The notes under the pieces: generated by a model | Databases searched by the model: none | Seen by the model: the letters and a program-made list of their open reading frames with translations, nothing else | What the model was told of the DNA's origin: nothing | Shown here: positions 18,763 to 28,163 of the stretch, piece after piece | How positions within the stretch are numbered: position 1 is the first letter of the stretch | Layout: every line of letters begins with the position of its first letter | Translations under genes and position numbers: made by a program | Assembly: GCF_013369485.1 (NCBI RefSeq) | Contig: NZ_JABWEB010000004.1 | Coordinates: 248,001-312,000 of the forward strand | Direction of reading: 5' to 3' | Origin: Massilia sp. BJB1822 | GTDB lineage: Bacteria > Pseudomonadota > Gammaproteobacteria > Burkholderiales > Burkholderiaceae_D | Length of the DNA: 64,000 bases

Positions 18763-19581
18763 TCAAGGCGCCGGGCGCGGCGCCGGCGGCTTGGCCGGCT
18801 GGCCCCAGTCGCGCGGCAGCTTGCGCGCCGTTTCCACGCCCTGCAGGAAGAAGGTCTGCATGGGCGCCGCCAGATAGGGCAGGGACAGCGCCAGCACCAG
18901 CAAGCCCACGCCCAGCGTGACGGGAAAGCCGATGCCGAACAGGTTCAGCTGCGGCGCCGCCCGCGTCAGGATGCCGAGCGCGACGTTGGTAATTAACAAC
19001 GCCGCCACCACCGGCAGCGAGAGTTGCAGGCCGGCGCTGAAAATCTTGCCGCCCCAGTCGGCCAGCTGCTTGAACGGCCCGCCGACGAAGGGCTGGGCCG
19101 AAACCGGCAGCGTGATGAAGCTTTCCGCCAGCACCTCGATCAGCACCAGATGGGCGTTGACGGCCAGGAAAGCCATGGTCGCCACCAGGGCCAGGAACTG
19201 GGCGATGGCCGAGGAGCGCCCCGCCGACATCGGGTCGAAAAACGTGGCAAAGCCCAGACCCATGGTCAGGCTGCTGATCTCCCCCGCCATTTCCACGGCT
19301 GCGAACACGATGCGCATGGCCATCCCCATTGCCAGTCCGATAATCATTTCCTTGACCAGGATCAGCAAGCCCGCATAGGAAAGCGGATCGGCCGCCGGCA
19401 GCGCCGGCACATTGGGCGCGATCACCATGGCCAGCATTACGCCCAGGCACAGCTTGACCGTCATCGGGATGCGCGGATTGCCGAATACCGGGGCGGCCGT
19501 GATCAGGCCCAGGACACGGGTCAGCGGCCACAAGAGGCCGGCGATCCATGTGTTGATATCGGCAGCGGAGAGGGAAAGCAT
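18763..19581 (-). CDS. fliR: FliR, flagellar export gate membrane protein
   Basis: 272 residues, highly hydrophobic with about six membrane segments. TRVLGLITAAPVFGNPRIPM near the N-terminus and FLQGVETARKLPRDWG at the C-terminus fit FliR. Together with FliP and FliQ it forms the core gate of the type III export apparatus. It is the last gene of the fliF-fliR run on this strand; its start is 10 bases after the fliQ stop. Confidence 0.95.
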   Translation of the reverse strand: MLSLSAADINTWIAGLLWPLTRVLGLITAAPVFGNPRIPMTVKLCLGVMLAMVIAPNVPALPAADPLSYAGLLILVKEMIIGLAMGMAMRIVFAAVEMAGEISSLTMGLGFATFFDPMSAGRSSAIAQFLALVATMAFLAVNAHLVLIEVLAESFITLPVSAQPFVGGPFKQLADWGGKIFSAGLQLSLPVVAALLITNVALGILTRAAPQLNLFGIGFPVTLGVGLLVLALSLPYLAAPMQTFFLQGVETARKLPRDWGQPAKPPAPRPAP

Positions 19582-19591
19582 GAGGGCCGGT

Positions 19592-19861
19592 TCAGCTGAC
19601 GAGGCCGGGAATGCCCGTCAGCACCTGGCGCATATAGTCGAGCATGACGGACAGCATCCACGGCCCGGCCACCACCAGGGCCACGAACACGCCCACCAGC
19701 TTGGGGATGAAGGACAGCGTCGATTCATTGATCTGCGTCGCGGCCTGGAAGATGCTGACCACCAGGCCGATCACCAGGGCCACCAGCAGCAGCGGCGCGG
19801 CCACCATCAGGGTGACTTCCATGGCCTGGCGGCCCATGGTCATGACGGTTTCGGGCGTCAT
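19592..19861 (-). CDS. fliQ: FliQ, flagellar export gate membrane protein
   Basis: 89 residues from the ATG at 19861, selected because AAGGAGG lies about 7 bases upstream; the reading frame remains open further but overlaps fliP. MTPETVMTMGRQAMEVTLMV starts two transmembrane helices linked by the conserved QAATQINESTLSFIPK. It is part of the FliPQR export gate. Confidence 0.96.
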   Translation of the reverse strand: MTPETVMTMGRQAMEVTLMVAAPLLLVALVIGLVVSIFQAATQINESTLSFIPKLVGVFVALVVAGPWMLSVMLDYMRQVLTGIPGLVS

Positions 19862-19874
19862 CGCGGCTTCCTCC

Positions 19875-20627
19875 TTAGTAGAAGCTCTGGGCCAGGGAGC
19901 CCAGCAGCAGTTGCCAGCCATCGACCAGCACGAACAGCATGAGCTTGAACGGCAGCGAAATCACGGCCGGCGACATCATCATCATGCCCATCGACATCAG
20001 CACCGAGGCCACCACCATATCGATGATGAGGAAGGGGATGAAGATGGCGAAGCCGATCTGGAAGGCGGTCTTCAGCTCGCTGGTGATGAAGGCCGGCACC
20101 AGGATGCGCAGCGGCACGTCTTCCGGCCCCTGCAGCGCCGGCGAGCGCGAAATCTTGACGAACAGGGCCAGGTCGGACTGGCGCGTCTGCTTCATCATGA
20201 AAGTCTTGAGCGGGGCCGCGCCCTTGTCCAGCGCCTGCAGCATGGTGATCTTGTTTTCCTGCAGCGGCTGGTACGCCTCGGTATAGATACGGTCGAACAC
20301 CGGCCCCATGGTGAAGAAGGTCAGGAACAGGGCCAGGCCGATCATCACCTGGTTGGGCGGCGCCGACTGCGTGCCGAGCGCCTGGCGCAGCAGCGAGAGC
20401 ACGATCACGATGCGGGTGAAACCGGTCATCATCAGGAGCGCCGCCGGGATGAAGGTCAGCGCCGTCATCAGGATCAGCGTTTGTAGCGACAAGCCGTAAT
20501 TGGTGCCGCCGCCGGCTGCCGGCGTGCTGGTAAACGCGGGTATCGTCGGTTCCGCCGCCGCCCACAGCGGCAAGGCCAGCGCGGCGCCGGCCAGCAGGAG
20601 CTTGCCCGCGGACTGCTTATTTCTCAT
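19875..20627 (-). CDS. fliP: FliP, flagellar export gate membrane protein
   Basis: 250 residues from the ATG at 20627, giving a cleavable signal peptide ([19 protein letters not shown]), as in other FliP proteins. [35 protein letters not shown] and [18 protein letters not shown] are signature segments. The start overlaps the end of fliO by 11 bases. FliP pentamers form the core of the export gate with FliQ and FliR. Confidence 0.97.
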   Translation of the reverse strand: MRNKQSAGKLLLAGAALALPLWAAAEPTIPAFTSTPAAGGGTNYGLSLQTLILMTALTFIPAALLMMTGFTRIVIVLSLLRQALGTQSAPPNQVMIGLALFLTFFTMGPVFDRIYTEAYQPLQENKITMLQALDKGAAPLKTFMMKQTRQSDLALFVKISRSPALQGPEDVPLRILVPAFITSELKTAFQIGFAIFIPFLIIDMVVASVLMSMGMMMMSPAVISLPFKLMLFVLVDGWQLLLGSLAQSFY

Positions 20628-21273
20628 TGCGTTTTTCGATCGTTTGTTTGAACCACTCGGCGAAATTGGCGCCCGGCAGGTTCTGCTGCGGCAGTGCTTC
20701 GGCCACGCCTTCCTGGCGCGGCATGGTGGCCAGCGCATTCATGCGGCCGGGCGAGGCGCCCACCACGATCCATTGTTCGCCCACTTCCACCACCAGGATG
20801 CGTTCGCGCGCGCCGACGCTGAGCGCGCCCACCAGCTTCACCGTATTGCCGCTGGCGATGCTGCGCGGGCCGAAGCGCTTGAGCAGCCAGGCCAGGCCGA
20901 CCAGCAGGCCCAGCACCACGGCCAGGGCCAGGGTGGTTTGCAGCAGGGAGCCGGCGGCCGAAGGGCCGCTGGGCGCCAGTCCCGCATTCTGCGCCGGACG
21001 CGCCCCGGCCAGCGCCGCTTGCTGTTCCGGCGTGGCGGCGGCAGCGCCCGCGGCAGGCGCGCTGGCCGCCGCATCGGCCGCGCTCGCCGTCCCGTTCGGG
21101 GCCGGGGCTGCGCTGACGGACGCGCCCGTCTCCTGGCCGGCCGCCGCGGGAGCGGGGCTGGTCTGGGCGGCGATGCTGCCGGAGGCGCTGTGCTGGGCCG
21201 GCGCGGGGCCGGCGGCGAGGAGGAGGGTGCAGCAAGCCGCCAGCAGGGCGGCGCGAGGGAAACCAGGCTTCAT
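20617..21273 (-). CDS. fliO: FliO, flagellar biosynthesis protein
   Basis: 218 residues. A signal-like N-terminus is followed by a long Ala/Pro-rich stretch (about residues 25-105), one membrane helix ([20 protein letters not shown]) and the FliO domain ([20 protein letters not shown]). FliO assists FliP assembly. It starts at 21273, overlapping the fliN stop by 4 bases (ATGA type). The long low-complexity periplasmic part makes it larger than enteric FliO. Confidence 0.93.
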   Translation of the reverse strand: MKPGFPRAALLAACCTLLLAAGPAPAQHSASGSIAAQTSPAPAAAGQETGASVSAAPAPNGTASAADAAASAPAAGAAAATPEQQAALAGARPAQNAGLAPSGPSAAGSLLQTTLALAVVLGLLVGLAWLLKRFGPRSIASGNTVKLVGALSVGARERILVVEVGEQWIVVGASPGRMNALATMPRQEGVAEALPQQNLPGANFAEWFKQTIEKRNEK

Positions 21274-21686
21274 TTATTCAGTTTTCGGATGCGTTCGGAA
21301 GGCGTGATGATATCGGTCAGGCGGATGCCGAACTTGTCGTTCACCACCACCACCTCGCCCTGGGCGATCAGGCAGCCGTTGACCAGCACGTCCATCGGCT
21401 CGCCGGCCAGGCCGTCCAGTTCCACCACCGAACCCTGGGCCAGTTGCAGCAGGTTCTTGATGGCGATCTTGGTGCGGCCCAGCTCCACCGTCAGCTGGAC
21501 CGGAATATCGAGGATGAAGTCGATATCGTTATGGGTTTCCGATTTCGCGGTGGTTTTCGAAAAGTCCTTGAAGACGGCGGCCGTGGCGGCCTGGCTTTGC
21601 AGGGCTTCGGCTTCCGCCTTGGCCTGCTCGGCAATGGCCGCGCCCCAATCGTCTTCCATGCTTTGATCGTCTTGATTGTCCGACAT
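21270..21686 (-). CDS. fliN: FliN, C-ring motor switch protein
   Basis: 138 residues from the ATG at 21686 (AGGAGA about 6 bases upstream). The C-terminal SpoA/FliN domain includes DFILDIPVQLTVELGRTKIA, LLQLAQGSVVELDGLAGEPM and VNDKFGIRLTDI. FliN forms the lower C ring with FliM and takes part in torque switching and export-substrate docking. The acidic N-terminal linker (QDDQSMEDDWGAA) is typical. Confidence 0.96.
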   Translation of the reverse strand: MSDNQDDQSMEDDWGAAIAEQAKAEAEALQSQAATAAVFKDFSKTTAKSETHNDIDFILDIPVQLTVELGRTKIAIKNLLQLAQGSVVELDGLAGEPMDVLVNGCLIAQGEVVVVNDKFGIRLTDIITPSERIRKLNK

Positions 21687-21750
21687 TCTTACTCTCCTGT
21701 GTTGCTGTTCCCGGCGCAATGCCGCTTCGAGTCCATTTCAAAATGGCCTC

Positions 21751-22731
21751 TTATTTGAGGTTATCGGCATTGGCCAGCAATTTCTCCACCTTCAGCGCGT
21801 ATTGTCCATTCATTACCCCATAGGTGCAATCGAGCACGGGCACGCCGTCCACGGTGGCCTCGATGCTTTCCGGGATGGACAGGGGAATGATGTCGCCCAC
21901 GCGCATATTCAGGATCTCGTCGAAGCTGACGCGGGCCGTGCCCAGGCGCGCCACCAGCTCCACCTCGGCGATCTGGATCTGCTGCGTCATCAGGCGAATC
22001 CAGCGCTTGTCCACTTCCAGCGCCTCGCCCTGCAGCGAGGACGTCAGGGCGTCGCGGATCGGCTCGATCATCGAGTAGGGCATGCAGAAGTGGATCTGGC
22101 CCGAGACCGAACCCAGTTCCACGGTGAAGGTGGAGGCCACCACCACCTCGTTGGGCGTGGCGATATTGGCGAACTGGGTGTTCATCTCGGAACGGATGTA
22201 TTCGAATTCGACCGGATACACCGGTTCCCAGGACTTGGTATAGGCTTCGAACACGATATCCAGGATGCGCAGGATGATGCGCTGCTCGGTCTGGGTAAAG
22301 TCGCGGCCTTCGACCCGGGTGTGGAAGCGGCCGTCGCCGCCGAACAGATTGTCCACCAGCAGGAAGACCAGGCCCGGATCGAACACCATCAGGGCCGTGC
22401 CGCGCAGCGGCTTCATGTGCACCAGATTCAGGTTGGTCGGCACCACCAGGTTGCGGATGAATTCGCTGTACTTGGAGACGCGCACCGAGCCGACCGATAC
22501 TTCGGCGCTGCGGCGCAGGAAGTTGAACAGGCCGACGCGCAGCAGGCGGGCGAAGCGTTCATTGATAATTTCCAGGGTCGGCATGCGGCCCCGGACGATG
22601 CGCTCCTGGGTGGCCAGATTATAGGTCCGGACACCCGCGACTTCTTCCGGCGCCTGGGCGTCGTCCTGGTCGCCGTTGACGCCCTTTAAGAGGGCATCGA
22701 CTTCTTCCTGGGAGAGAAAATTATCAGCCAT
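21751..22731 (-). CDS. fliM: FliM, C-ring motor switch protein
   Basis: 326 residues. The N-terminal LSQEEVDALLKGVNGD is the CheY-P binding peptide region. The middle domain (about 50-230) contains RIVRGRMPTLEIINERFARL, and the C-terminal SpoA domain contains NMRVGDIIPLSIPESI. FliM links FliG to FliN in the switch complex. It lies 22 bases after fliL and 64 before fliN. Confidence 0.97.
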   Translation of the reverse strand: MADNFLSQEEVDALLKGVNGDQDDAQAPEEVAGVRTYNLATQERIVRGRMPTLEIINERFARLLRVGLFNFLRRSAEVSVGSVRVSKYSEFIRNLVVPTNLNLVHMKPLRGTALMVFDPGLVFLLVDNLFGGDGRFHTRVEGRDFTQTEQRIILRILDIVFEAYTKSWEPVYPVEFEYIRSEMNTQFANIATPNEVVVASTFTVELGSVSGQIHFCMPYSMIEPIRDALTSSLQGEALEVDKRWIRLMTQQIQIAEVELVARLGTARVSFDEILNMRVGDIIPLSIPESIEATVDGVPVLDCTYGVMNGQYALKVEKLLANADNLK

Positions 22732-22753
22732 GACTCGCTACGAACGGTACGGG

Positions 22754-23329
22754 TTACTGAATGATAAAGGAGGTGAACAGGACTTCGCTGACATCCTGCG
22801 AATCGCCCCGGTCCTCGAACGGCAGCTTCATCTGCTCGATGATTTCGCTGCTGAGCTGCTGCTTGCCTTCCGGCGTATTGATTTCCGAAGCATGCTTGCT
22901 CGACAACAACAGCAGCACGCGGCTGCGCACCTTGGGCATATTCTGCTTGACGATTTCGACCTCTTCCAGGCTGCCCACCTGCAGGGTGAAGGCCAGCTGC
23001 AGATACTGTTCCGAGCCTTCGGTGTCGGGCTGCAGATTGACGGTGAACGGTTCGACCGGCACATACACGGGCGGACCGGCCGCCTTGTGCGATTTCTTGC
23101 CCTTCTTGGCCTTCGGCGCTTCCTCTTCATGGTCGGCGCTGGCGCCCTTGGTCAGGAACCAGGCCGCGCCACCGCCGCCGGCGCCCAGCACCAGCACGGC
23201 GGCGAGGATGATGATCATCATTTTTTTCTTGCCGCCGCCCGCTGGCGACGCATCGGCCTTGGCTTCCGCTTTCATCTTAGGATTCGCTTTCAAGTCTGCC
23301 TTGCTGCTGTCTATCGGGGATGCCGACAT
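22754..23329 (-). CDS. fliL: FliL, flagellar basal-body associated protein
   Basis: 191 residues. A Lys-rich cytoplasmic head is followed by one transmembrane helix (MMIIILAAVLVLGAGGGGAA, about residues 37-56) and a periplasmic FliL domain (YVPVEPFTVNLQ, YLQLAFTLQV, PKVRSRVLLLLSSK). It acts at the stator/motor interface. It is the first gene after the damaged fliK, with 127 bases between them. Confidence 0.95.
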   Translation of the reverse strand: MSASPIDSSKADLKANPKMKAEAKADASPAGGGKKKMMIIILAAVLVLGAGGGGAAWFLTKGASADHEEEAPKAKKGKKSHKAAGPPVYVPVEPFTVNLQPDTEGSEQYLQLAFTLQVGSLEEVEIVKQNMPKVRSRVLLLLSSKHASEINTPEGKQQLSSEIIEQMKLPFEDRGDSQDVSEVLFTSFIIQ

Positions 23330-23456
23330 TATGTCCCATTATCCGCAATCGCAGTCCGCCGGGATCGGCGGAACAGAGGGCGAATCTGGGTGTTTCTTTG
23401 CGGTATTGTAACTTGAGGGCAAGCGAATTGGGCGGCGGCGCGTGCCGCCGTCCACA

Positions 23457-25126
23457 TTAAGCAAAGGTATCGACCACACCGAGGCCGCTGCGCGCGCGCT
23501 GCGGAGCCGCCGCGGCTGGCGTGCCATCGTCGCCCGCGCCGCCGCCGGAACCCGTGCCGCGGCCACCCTGGCCCCGGCCGCCGGCCTGGCGGGCGAAGGC
23601 TTCCTGCTGCTCCTGGCTGCCGGCCGAGACGGTGGCGTTGCCGAGCTGGATGCCCGCTTCATTCATCATGTCGCGCAGCTTGGGCAGGGCGTTTTCCAGC
23701 GCCTGGCGCACTTCCGGCTGGGCGGCCGTGAAGCTGGCGCTGGCCTGGTCGTTGGAAATGCTCAGCACCACTTGCAACGGTCCCAGATCGGGCGGATTCA
23801 GGGTCAGCGAGGCGCTCTGCTCGCCGCCGGCCGCCATCCACACCACTTTCTGGCCCAGCTGCTGGTCCCAGGCCTGGCTGCCGACGCGCGCCTGCAGCTG
23901 GTTGGAGGCGACCGCATTGGCCGCCTGCAGCGTGGCCTGACCGGTCTGGGCCATGGCGGGCATGGCTTGCGGCGCGGGTGCGCTCTCGCGCTGCACCGTC
24001 ATCACTTCGCCCTGGGTGTTCTGGGCGCGCACGCCACGGCTGATCTCGTCGACCTTGGCCTGGGCCGCGCCCAGGGCTGGGGCTGTGTCTTATACCCATC
24101 TGACGTGGCGCCTCCTCGCTGCCTGGACGGCGCACGTACGGTTCGGGTTGCCGTATCGCTGAGTCCGGTCGTGGTCGGCGGCATCGCCCGCCTTGGCTTC
24201 CGGCGTGCTGGCCTTGTTCAGGCTGGCCAGTTGGCTTCGGCCAGCTCGCTGCCGCTGGCGGCGTGGGCGCTGGCCTGCGGGGCAGGCGCGGCCTTGGCCT
24301 GGGCCAGGCTGGCGCTGAAATCTGCCGGCACGGCTGGCTCCGCGCCGTCGGCATTGCCGCTGCTGCCGGCGCTGCGCGCCAGGGCGGGGTCGATGGCCGG
24401 CAAGCCGGTTTTGTCTTTGGCGGCATCGGCTGCGCTGGCGGTGAGAGCTGCCAGCGTCGCGGCATCCGCGCCGGCTGCTGCCTGGGTGCTGTCGCCGCTG
24501 CTGGCGGTGACGCTGGCGCTGCCGCTCAGGGCCGCTTTGGCGGCGGCTTCCGCTGCTGCCGCCTGGGCTGCTGCCGCAGCGGCGGCGGCCGCGGCCGCGG
24601 CGGCGCTATCGGCGGCCGGCGCGGTGTTCTGGCCGTTCAGGCTGGCCATCATGGCCAGCAGCTGGGCGGCGGCATCCTCGGCGCTGGCCGCTTTCGTGCC
24701 GTCTTCCGTGCCGTCCTTGGCGCCGGCGGCGCTGCCGGCTGTCGTCGTTGCCGGGGCGGTGGCCGGGCCGGCTTCGGCCTGGCTGGCGCTGCCGCCCTGA
24801 TTCTGCGGTTTGGCCGGCGCGCTGTCCTGGACGCCCTGGGTATTTTGCGTATTCGGGCTGTTCTGGGCGTTGGGCGCCGGCTGGGCCGGTTTGGCCGGTG
24901 CGGCTGGATTGCTGTTCGCGGCGGGCGCCGGACGCGGCGGCTGGGCCTGGGCCGGTGCCGGACGTGCCGCCGGGGCGGGCGTCATGGGAGCGGGCTGGCG
25001 CTGCTCCATCTGGCGCGCCAGCGTGCTGCGGAACAGATCATCGGAGCTGCTGCCTGGCGGCTGCTTGGGCGGCGTCATGCCGGAAGCCGGGGCCAGGAAG
25101 GGATTGGTGGTGATCGGTGTCTGCAT
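23457..25126 (-). pseudogene. fliK: FliK, hook-length control protein, broken in this sequence
   Basis: Two pieces of one gene. 24218-25126 encodes the N-terminal part (MQTPITTNPFLAPASG...), a long Ala/Pro/Gln-rich secretion and ruler region. 23457-about 24082 encodes the C-terminal substrate-specificity domain (VVWMAAGGEQSASLTLNPPD, LGPLQVVLSISNDQASASF), typical of FliK. Between them, about 24083-24175 is not FliK-like and begins with an adapter-like sequence. The frame is also lost near 24220-24235, where the alternative frame continues LASLNKASTPEAKAGDAA. The native gene is probably a single ORF of about 530 residues between fliJ and fliL, and the break is likely a sequencing/assembly artefact. 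Confidence 0.85.
24083..24175. other. Probable sequencing-adapter (Nextera mosaic-end) contamination inside fliK
   Basis: 24083-24101 reads ctgtgtcttatacccatct, 17 of 19 identical to the transposase mosaic end CTGTCTCTTATACACATCT, and is followed by GACG as in the read-1 adapter. One plus-strand frame gives VSYTHLT, a known hallmark of adapter-derived protein artefacts. Further on, 24148-24160 (ttgccgtatcgct) loosely resembles the P5 end (GTCGCCGTATCATT). The downstream boundary is approximate. Confidence 0.8.
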
Positions 25127-25172
25127 GATAAAGCCGTCTGGTTAGTGCCGCCGGTTTGGCGCCGAGCTGGGC

Positions 25173-25613
25173 TCAGCGCTTGAAAAATGCTTGCCGGGAC
25201 GCGTGTTCGTCCATGGCCTTCTGGTCGCGCTTGGCGTCCACCTTCTGCTGCTGGGCTACAGCCCGGTCGCGCAAGGTGGAATACGACATGCGCTTGCGTT
25301 CGGCCGCCTGCCAACTGCTTTTCTCCAGCGCGCCGCGCTGCTGCATATGCTGCACGATGTCGCGCTGGCCCTGGATTGCCGTATCCAGTTTCGCCATGAA
25401 AGCCTGGAAATTGCGGTAAGCCATGGGCGTGATGCCGGCCTGCTGGGTTTCATCGAAGCGCTTGCCGTATTCGTCGCGGTAGCCGAGCAGCATATTCAGC
25501 TTTTCCTCGGCCTCGCTGGCCGCTTTCAAGGCTGCGCCCAGGCGCTTGGCCGCATCGTCGGTTTCGCGGCGCGCCAGGTCGATCAGGGTTTCCAGTTGGG
25601 TTTGCGAGGCCAT
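25173..25613 (-). CDS. fliJ: FliJ, flagellar export chaperone/ATPase stalk
   Basis: 146 residues, predicted almost wholly helical coiled coil. The N-terminus ASQTQLETLIDLARRETDDA and later LGYRDEYGKRFDETQQAG match FliJ. FliJ is the central stalk of the FliI hexamer and cycles export chaperones. Its position between fliI and fliK is the usual one. The protein is slightly basic at the end (KRDQKAMDEHASRQAFFKR). Confidence 0.94.
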   Translation of the reverse strand: MASQTQLETLIDLARRETDDAAKRLGAALKAASEAEEKLNMLLGYRDEYGKRFDETQQAGITPMAYRNFQAFMAKLDTAIQGQRDIVQHMQQRGALEKSSWQAAERKRMSYSTLRDRAVAQQQKVDAKRDQKAMDEHASRQAFFKR

Positions 25614-25648
25614 GATCGTCGATTATAGGCTTCCGGCGGCCGCGTCAA

Positions 25649-27406
25649 TCAATCGAATAGAGCGGTAAGTTGCCCCAAACTCTGGGCCATATCGACGCGC
25701 TCGGTGATCTGCTGTTGTAAAAAATGCTCGATCTTGTCATGCAAGCCGATGGCCTGGTCCAGCACCGGGTCGGTGCCGGGCGTGTAGGCGCCGACGGCGA
25801 TCAGGTCGCGGCTGCGTTCATAGCGCGAGAACAGCTGTTTCAGGTGGCGCGACTCGTTCTGGTGTTCGTGCGAGGTGATCGAGTGCATGGCGCGGCTGAT
25901 CGACTGTTCGATATCGATGGCTGGGTAGTGGCCGGCCTCGGCCAGGCGGCGGTTGAGCACGATATGGCCGTCGAGGATGGCGCGCGCCGAGTCGGCGATC
26001 GGGTCTTGCTGGTCGTCGCCCTCGGTCAGCACGGTGTAGAAGGCGGTGATCGAGCCGCCGCCGAGCTGGCCGTTGCCGGCCCGTTCGACCAACACCGGCA
26101 GCTTGGCGAAGACCGATGGCGGATAGCCCTTGGTGGCGGGCGGCTCGCCAATGGCAAGCGCGATTTCGCGCTGCGCCATGGCATAGCGCGTCAGCGAATC
26201 CATGATCAGCAGCACATTCTGGCCCTTGTCGCGGAAATGCTCGGCAATGGCCGTGGCATAGGCCGCGCCCTGCATGCGCATCAGCGGCGGCGTGTCGGCC
26301 GGGGCGGCCACCACCACCGAGCGCGCCAAGCCTTCCTCGCCGAGGATTTGCTCGATGAATTCCTTGACCTCGCGGCCCCGTTCGCCGATCAGGCCGACCA
26401 CGATGATGTCGGCCTCGGTGTAGCGCGCCATCATGCCCAGCAGCACGGACTTGCCGACGCCGGAACCGGCGAACAGGCCCATGCGCTGGCCGCGGCCCAC
26501 GGTCAGCATGGCGTTGATGCAGCGCACGCCGACATCCAGGGTTTCCACGATGGGCGCGCGGCCCAGCGGATTGGCCGGACGCACATTGATCGGCGCGCTG
26601 TCGGTGGTATGGATGGGGCCGAGATTGTCGAGCGGGCGGCCGGCACCGTCGAGCACGCGGCCCAGCAGTTCCGGCCCGACCGGCAAGTGGCGCGCGCGGT
26701 CGCTGGGACGGCGGCGCGGATGGCTGACGCTGCCCGGGCGCGGAATGGTCTGTTCGACCGGGAAGACGCGGGTGCCGGGGATGATGCCTTCGACATCGCT
26801 TTGCGGCATCAGGAACAGGCGCTCGCCCTCGAAGCCGACCACTTCGGCCTCCACCTTGCCGCCGCTGGGCAGGGGCACCGTGCAGGCCGCGCCCACGGCC
26901 AGGCGCAGGCCGACCGCTTCCATCACCAGGCCGGCCACGCGCGTGACGCGGCCCGACACCTGCATCGGTTCGACAAAGTCGCTGAGCACGGCGCAATCGT
27001 TGAGATAGGCGCGCCAGCGGCCGGCGTGAGCCTGGGCGCTGCCGGTATCGACCGGGGCGCGCGGCGCACGGGCCGGGGCCGCACCGTCGTCTGCGTCGCC
27101 GTCCAAGTCCGCATCGCCGGCTATCTCGTCGCTATCGGCCATGCCGTCGCCATGGCTCATATTGCGGCCATCGGTCATGTCGTCGCCGCCGGCCATGCCG
27201 TCGTCATTGCCCATCTCGCGGCTATCGGCTAGGTCGCCGCCGTCGGCAAGCGCGTCGGCATCGGCATGGTGGGCTGCGGGTTCGTCGAATTCGGCGTCGA
27301 GTTCGGCCATCGCGGCGGCCAGGTCGGCCATGGCGTCGGCATTAGCTTGGGACAGGCCAGCCGGATCGCCGGGCTGGGCGGGTGCAGAGGAGGCGGGCAG
27401 GTCCAT
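25649..27406 (-). CDS. fliI: FliI, flagellar export ATPase with long acidic N-terminal extension
   Basis: 585 residues; typical FliI is about 440-480. The core starts near residue 125 ([19 protein letters not shown]) and has a Walker A in [15 protein letters not shown], Walker B in [20 protein letters not shown], and the F1-beta-like [11 protein letters not shown]. Residues 1-125 are an acidic, Met/Asp/Gly-rich extension with repeated motifs such as [16 protein letters not shown] and DLDGDADD. The ATG at 27406 lies one base after the fliH stop, implying coupling and supporting the long form. It energises and unfolds export substrates. Confidence 0.95.
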   Translation of the reverse strand: MDLPASSAPAQPGDPAGLSQANADAMADLAAAMAELDAEFDEPAAHHADADALADGGDLADSREMGNDDGMAGGDDMTDGRNMSHGDGMADSDEIAGDADLDGDADDGAAPARAPRAPVDTGSAQAHAGRWRAYLNDCAVLSDFVEPMQVSGRVTRVAGLVMEAVGLRLAVGAACTVPLPSGGKVEAEVVGFEGERLFLMPQSDVEGIIPGTRVFPVEQTIPRPGSVSHPRRRPSDRARHLPVGPELLGRVLDGAGRPLDNLGPIHTTDSAPINVRPANPLGRAPIVETLDVGVRCINAMLTVGRGQRMGLFAGSGVGKSVLLGMMARYTEADIIVVGLIGERGREVKEFIEQILGEEGLARSVVVAAPADTPPLMRMQGAAYATAIAEHFRDKGQNVLLIMDSLTRYAMAQREIALAIGEPPATKGYPPSVFAKLPVLVERAGNGQLGGGSITAFYTVLTEGDDQQDPIADSARAILDGHIVLNRRLAEAGHYPAIDIEQSISRAMHSITSHEHQNESRHLKQLFSRYERSRDLIAVGAYTPGTDPVLDQAIGLHDKIEHFLQQQITERVDMAQSLGQLTALFD

Positions 27407-27407
27407 C

Positions 27408-28163
27408 TCAGTCCAGCCAGTTCAAATCCTTGCCCAGCGCATGGGTCAGGCGCTGCCAGCGCGATGCCGCCTGGGCGTCGATCTGGTTGCTGGCGGTATC
27501 GATCTTGCAGCCGCCGCGGCCGATGCTAGGGTCTTCGATCACGCTCCAGCCATCCTTCTCCAACTCCTCGCCCAAGCCCTCGCGCACCACTTGCGCGTCT
27601 TCGGGATTGAGGGCCAGGATGGCGGGCTGCTGCAGCACCGGCAGATACTGGATGGCGTCGCGCACGATGGGCAGGATGAGTTCCGGCTTGGCCGGCAGCG
27701 CGGTCTTGAGCATGCCTTTGGCCAGATGCAGGGCCAGCTCCAGCACCTCGTTGGCGATCAACTGGTCGGCCTCGCGCAGCGCGGTGCTGAAATTGCCGGC
27801 GATCTCGGCCACCGGTTCCAGCGTCTTGGCGGTCGCCTCGCGCGCCTCGTCTAGCGCCTGGGCCTGGCCGTCGGCATGGCCGGCCGCATAACCGGCCTCA
27901 TAGCCCTGCTGGCGCGCTTCCTCGCGGATGGCGTTGAGTTCTTCCTCGGTGGGGTAGTCGGGATGCGGCTCCGGCTCGGCATACATGGCCGCCTCTTCGG
28001 CGGCCTGGGCTTCGGCCAGGGCCGCCTGCTCGCGCGCCAGACGCTCCTCTTCCTCCTGCTGGGCTTGACGCGCCGCCAGCGTGCTGGGGCGGTTGTCGCC
28101 GAAGGATTTCATTTCCCAGCGCTGAAAGGCAGGCTGGGGCTGTTTGGAGAAAATATCAGACAA
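27408..28163 (-). CDS. fliH: FliH, negative regulator of the export ATPase
   Basis: 251 residues. A central Glu/Gln/Ala-rich helix ([20 protein letters not shown]) with [20 protein letters not shown] is the FliH glycine-repeat hallmark. The C-terminal domain ([19 protein letters not shown]) is V-ATPase E-subunit-like. FliH binds FliI and docks it to the C ring. The start overlaps fliG by 8 bases. Confidence 0.94.
   Translation of the reverse strand: MSDIFSKQPQPAFQRWEMKSFGDNRPSTLAARQAQQEEEERLAREQAALAEAQAAEEAAMYAEPEPHPDYPTEEELNAIREEARQQGYEAGYAAGHADGQAQALDEAREATAKTLEPVAEIAGNFSTALREADQLIANEVLELALHLAKGMLKTALPAKPELILPIVRDAIQYLPVLQQPAILALNPEDAQVVREGLGEELEKDGWSVIEDPSIGRGGCKIDTASNQIDAQAASRWQRLTHALGKDLNWLD

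Noticed and set aside
23330..23456. Sigma-28 promoter before fliL (GCGGATAA)
   Set aside because: The -10 is close, but the position of the -35 (TCCCGGCG) does not match TAAAGTTT at all.
23457..25126. True insertion element in fliK
   Set aside because: The inserted block is under 100 bases with no inverted repeats, target duplication or ORF; the adapter match explains it better.
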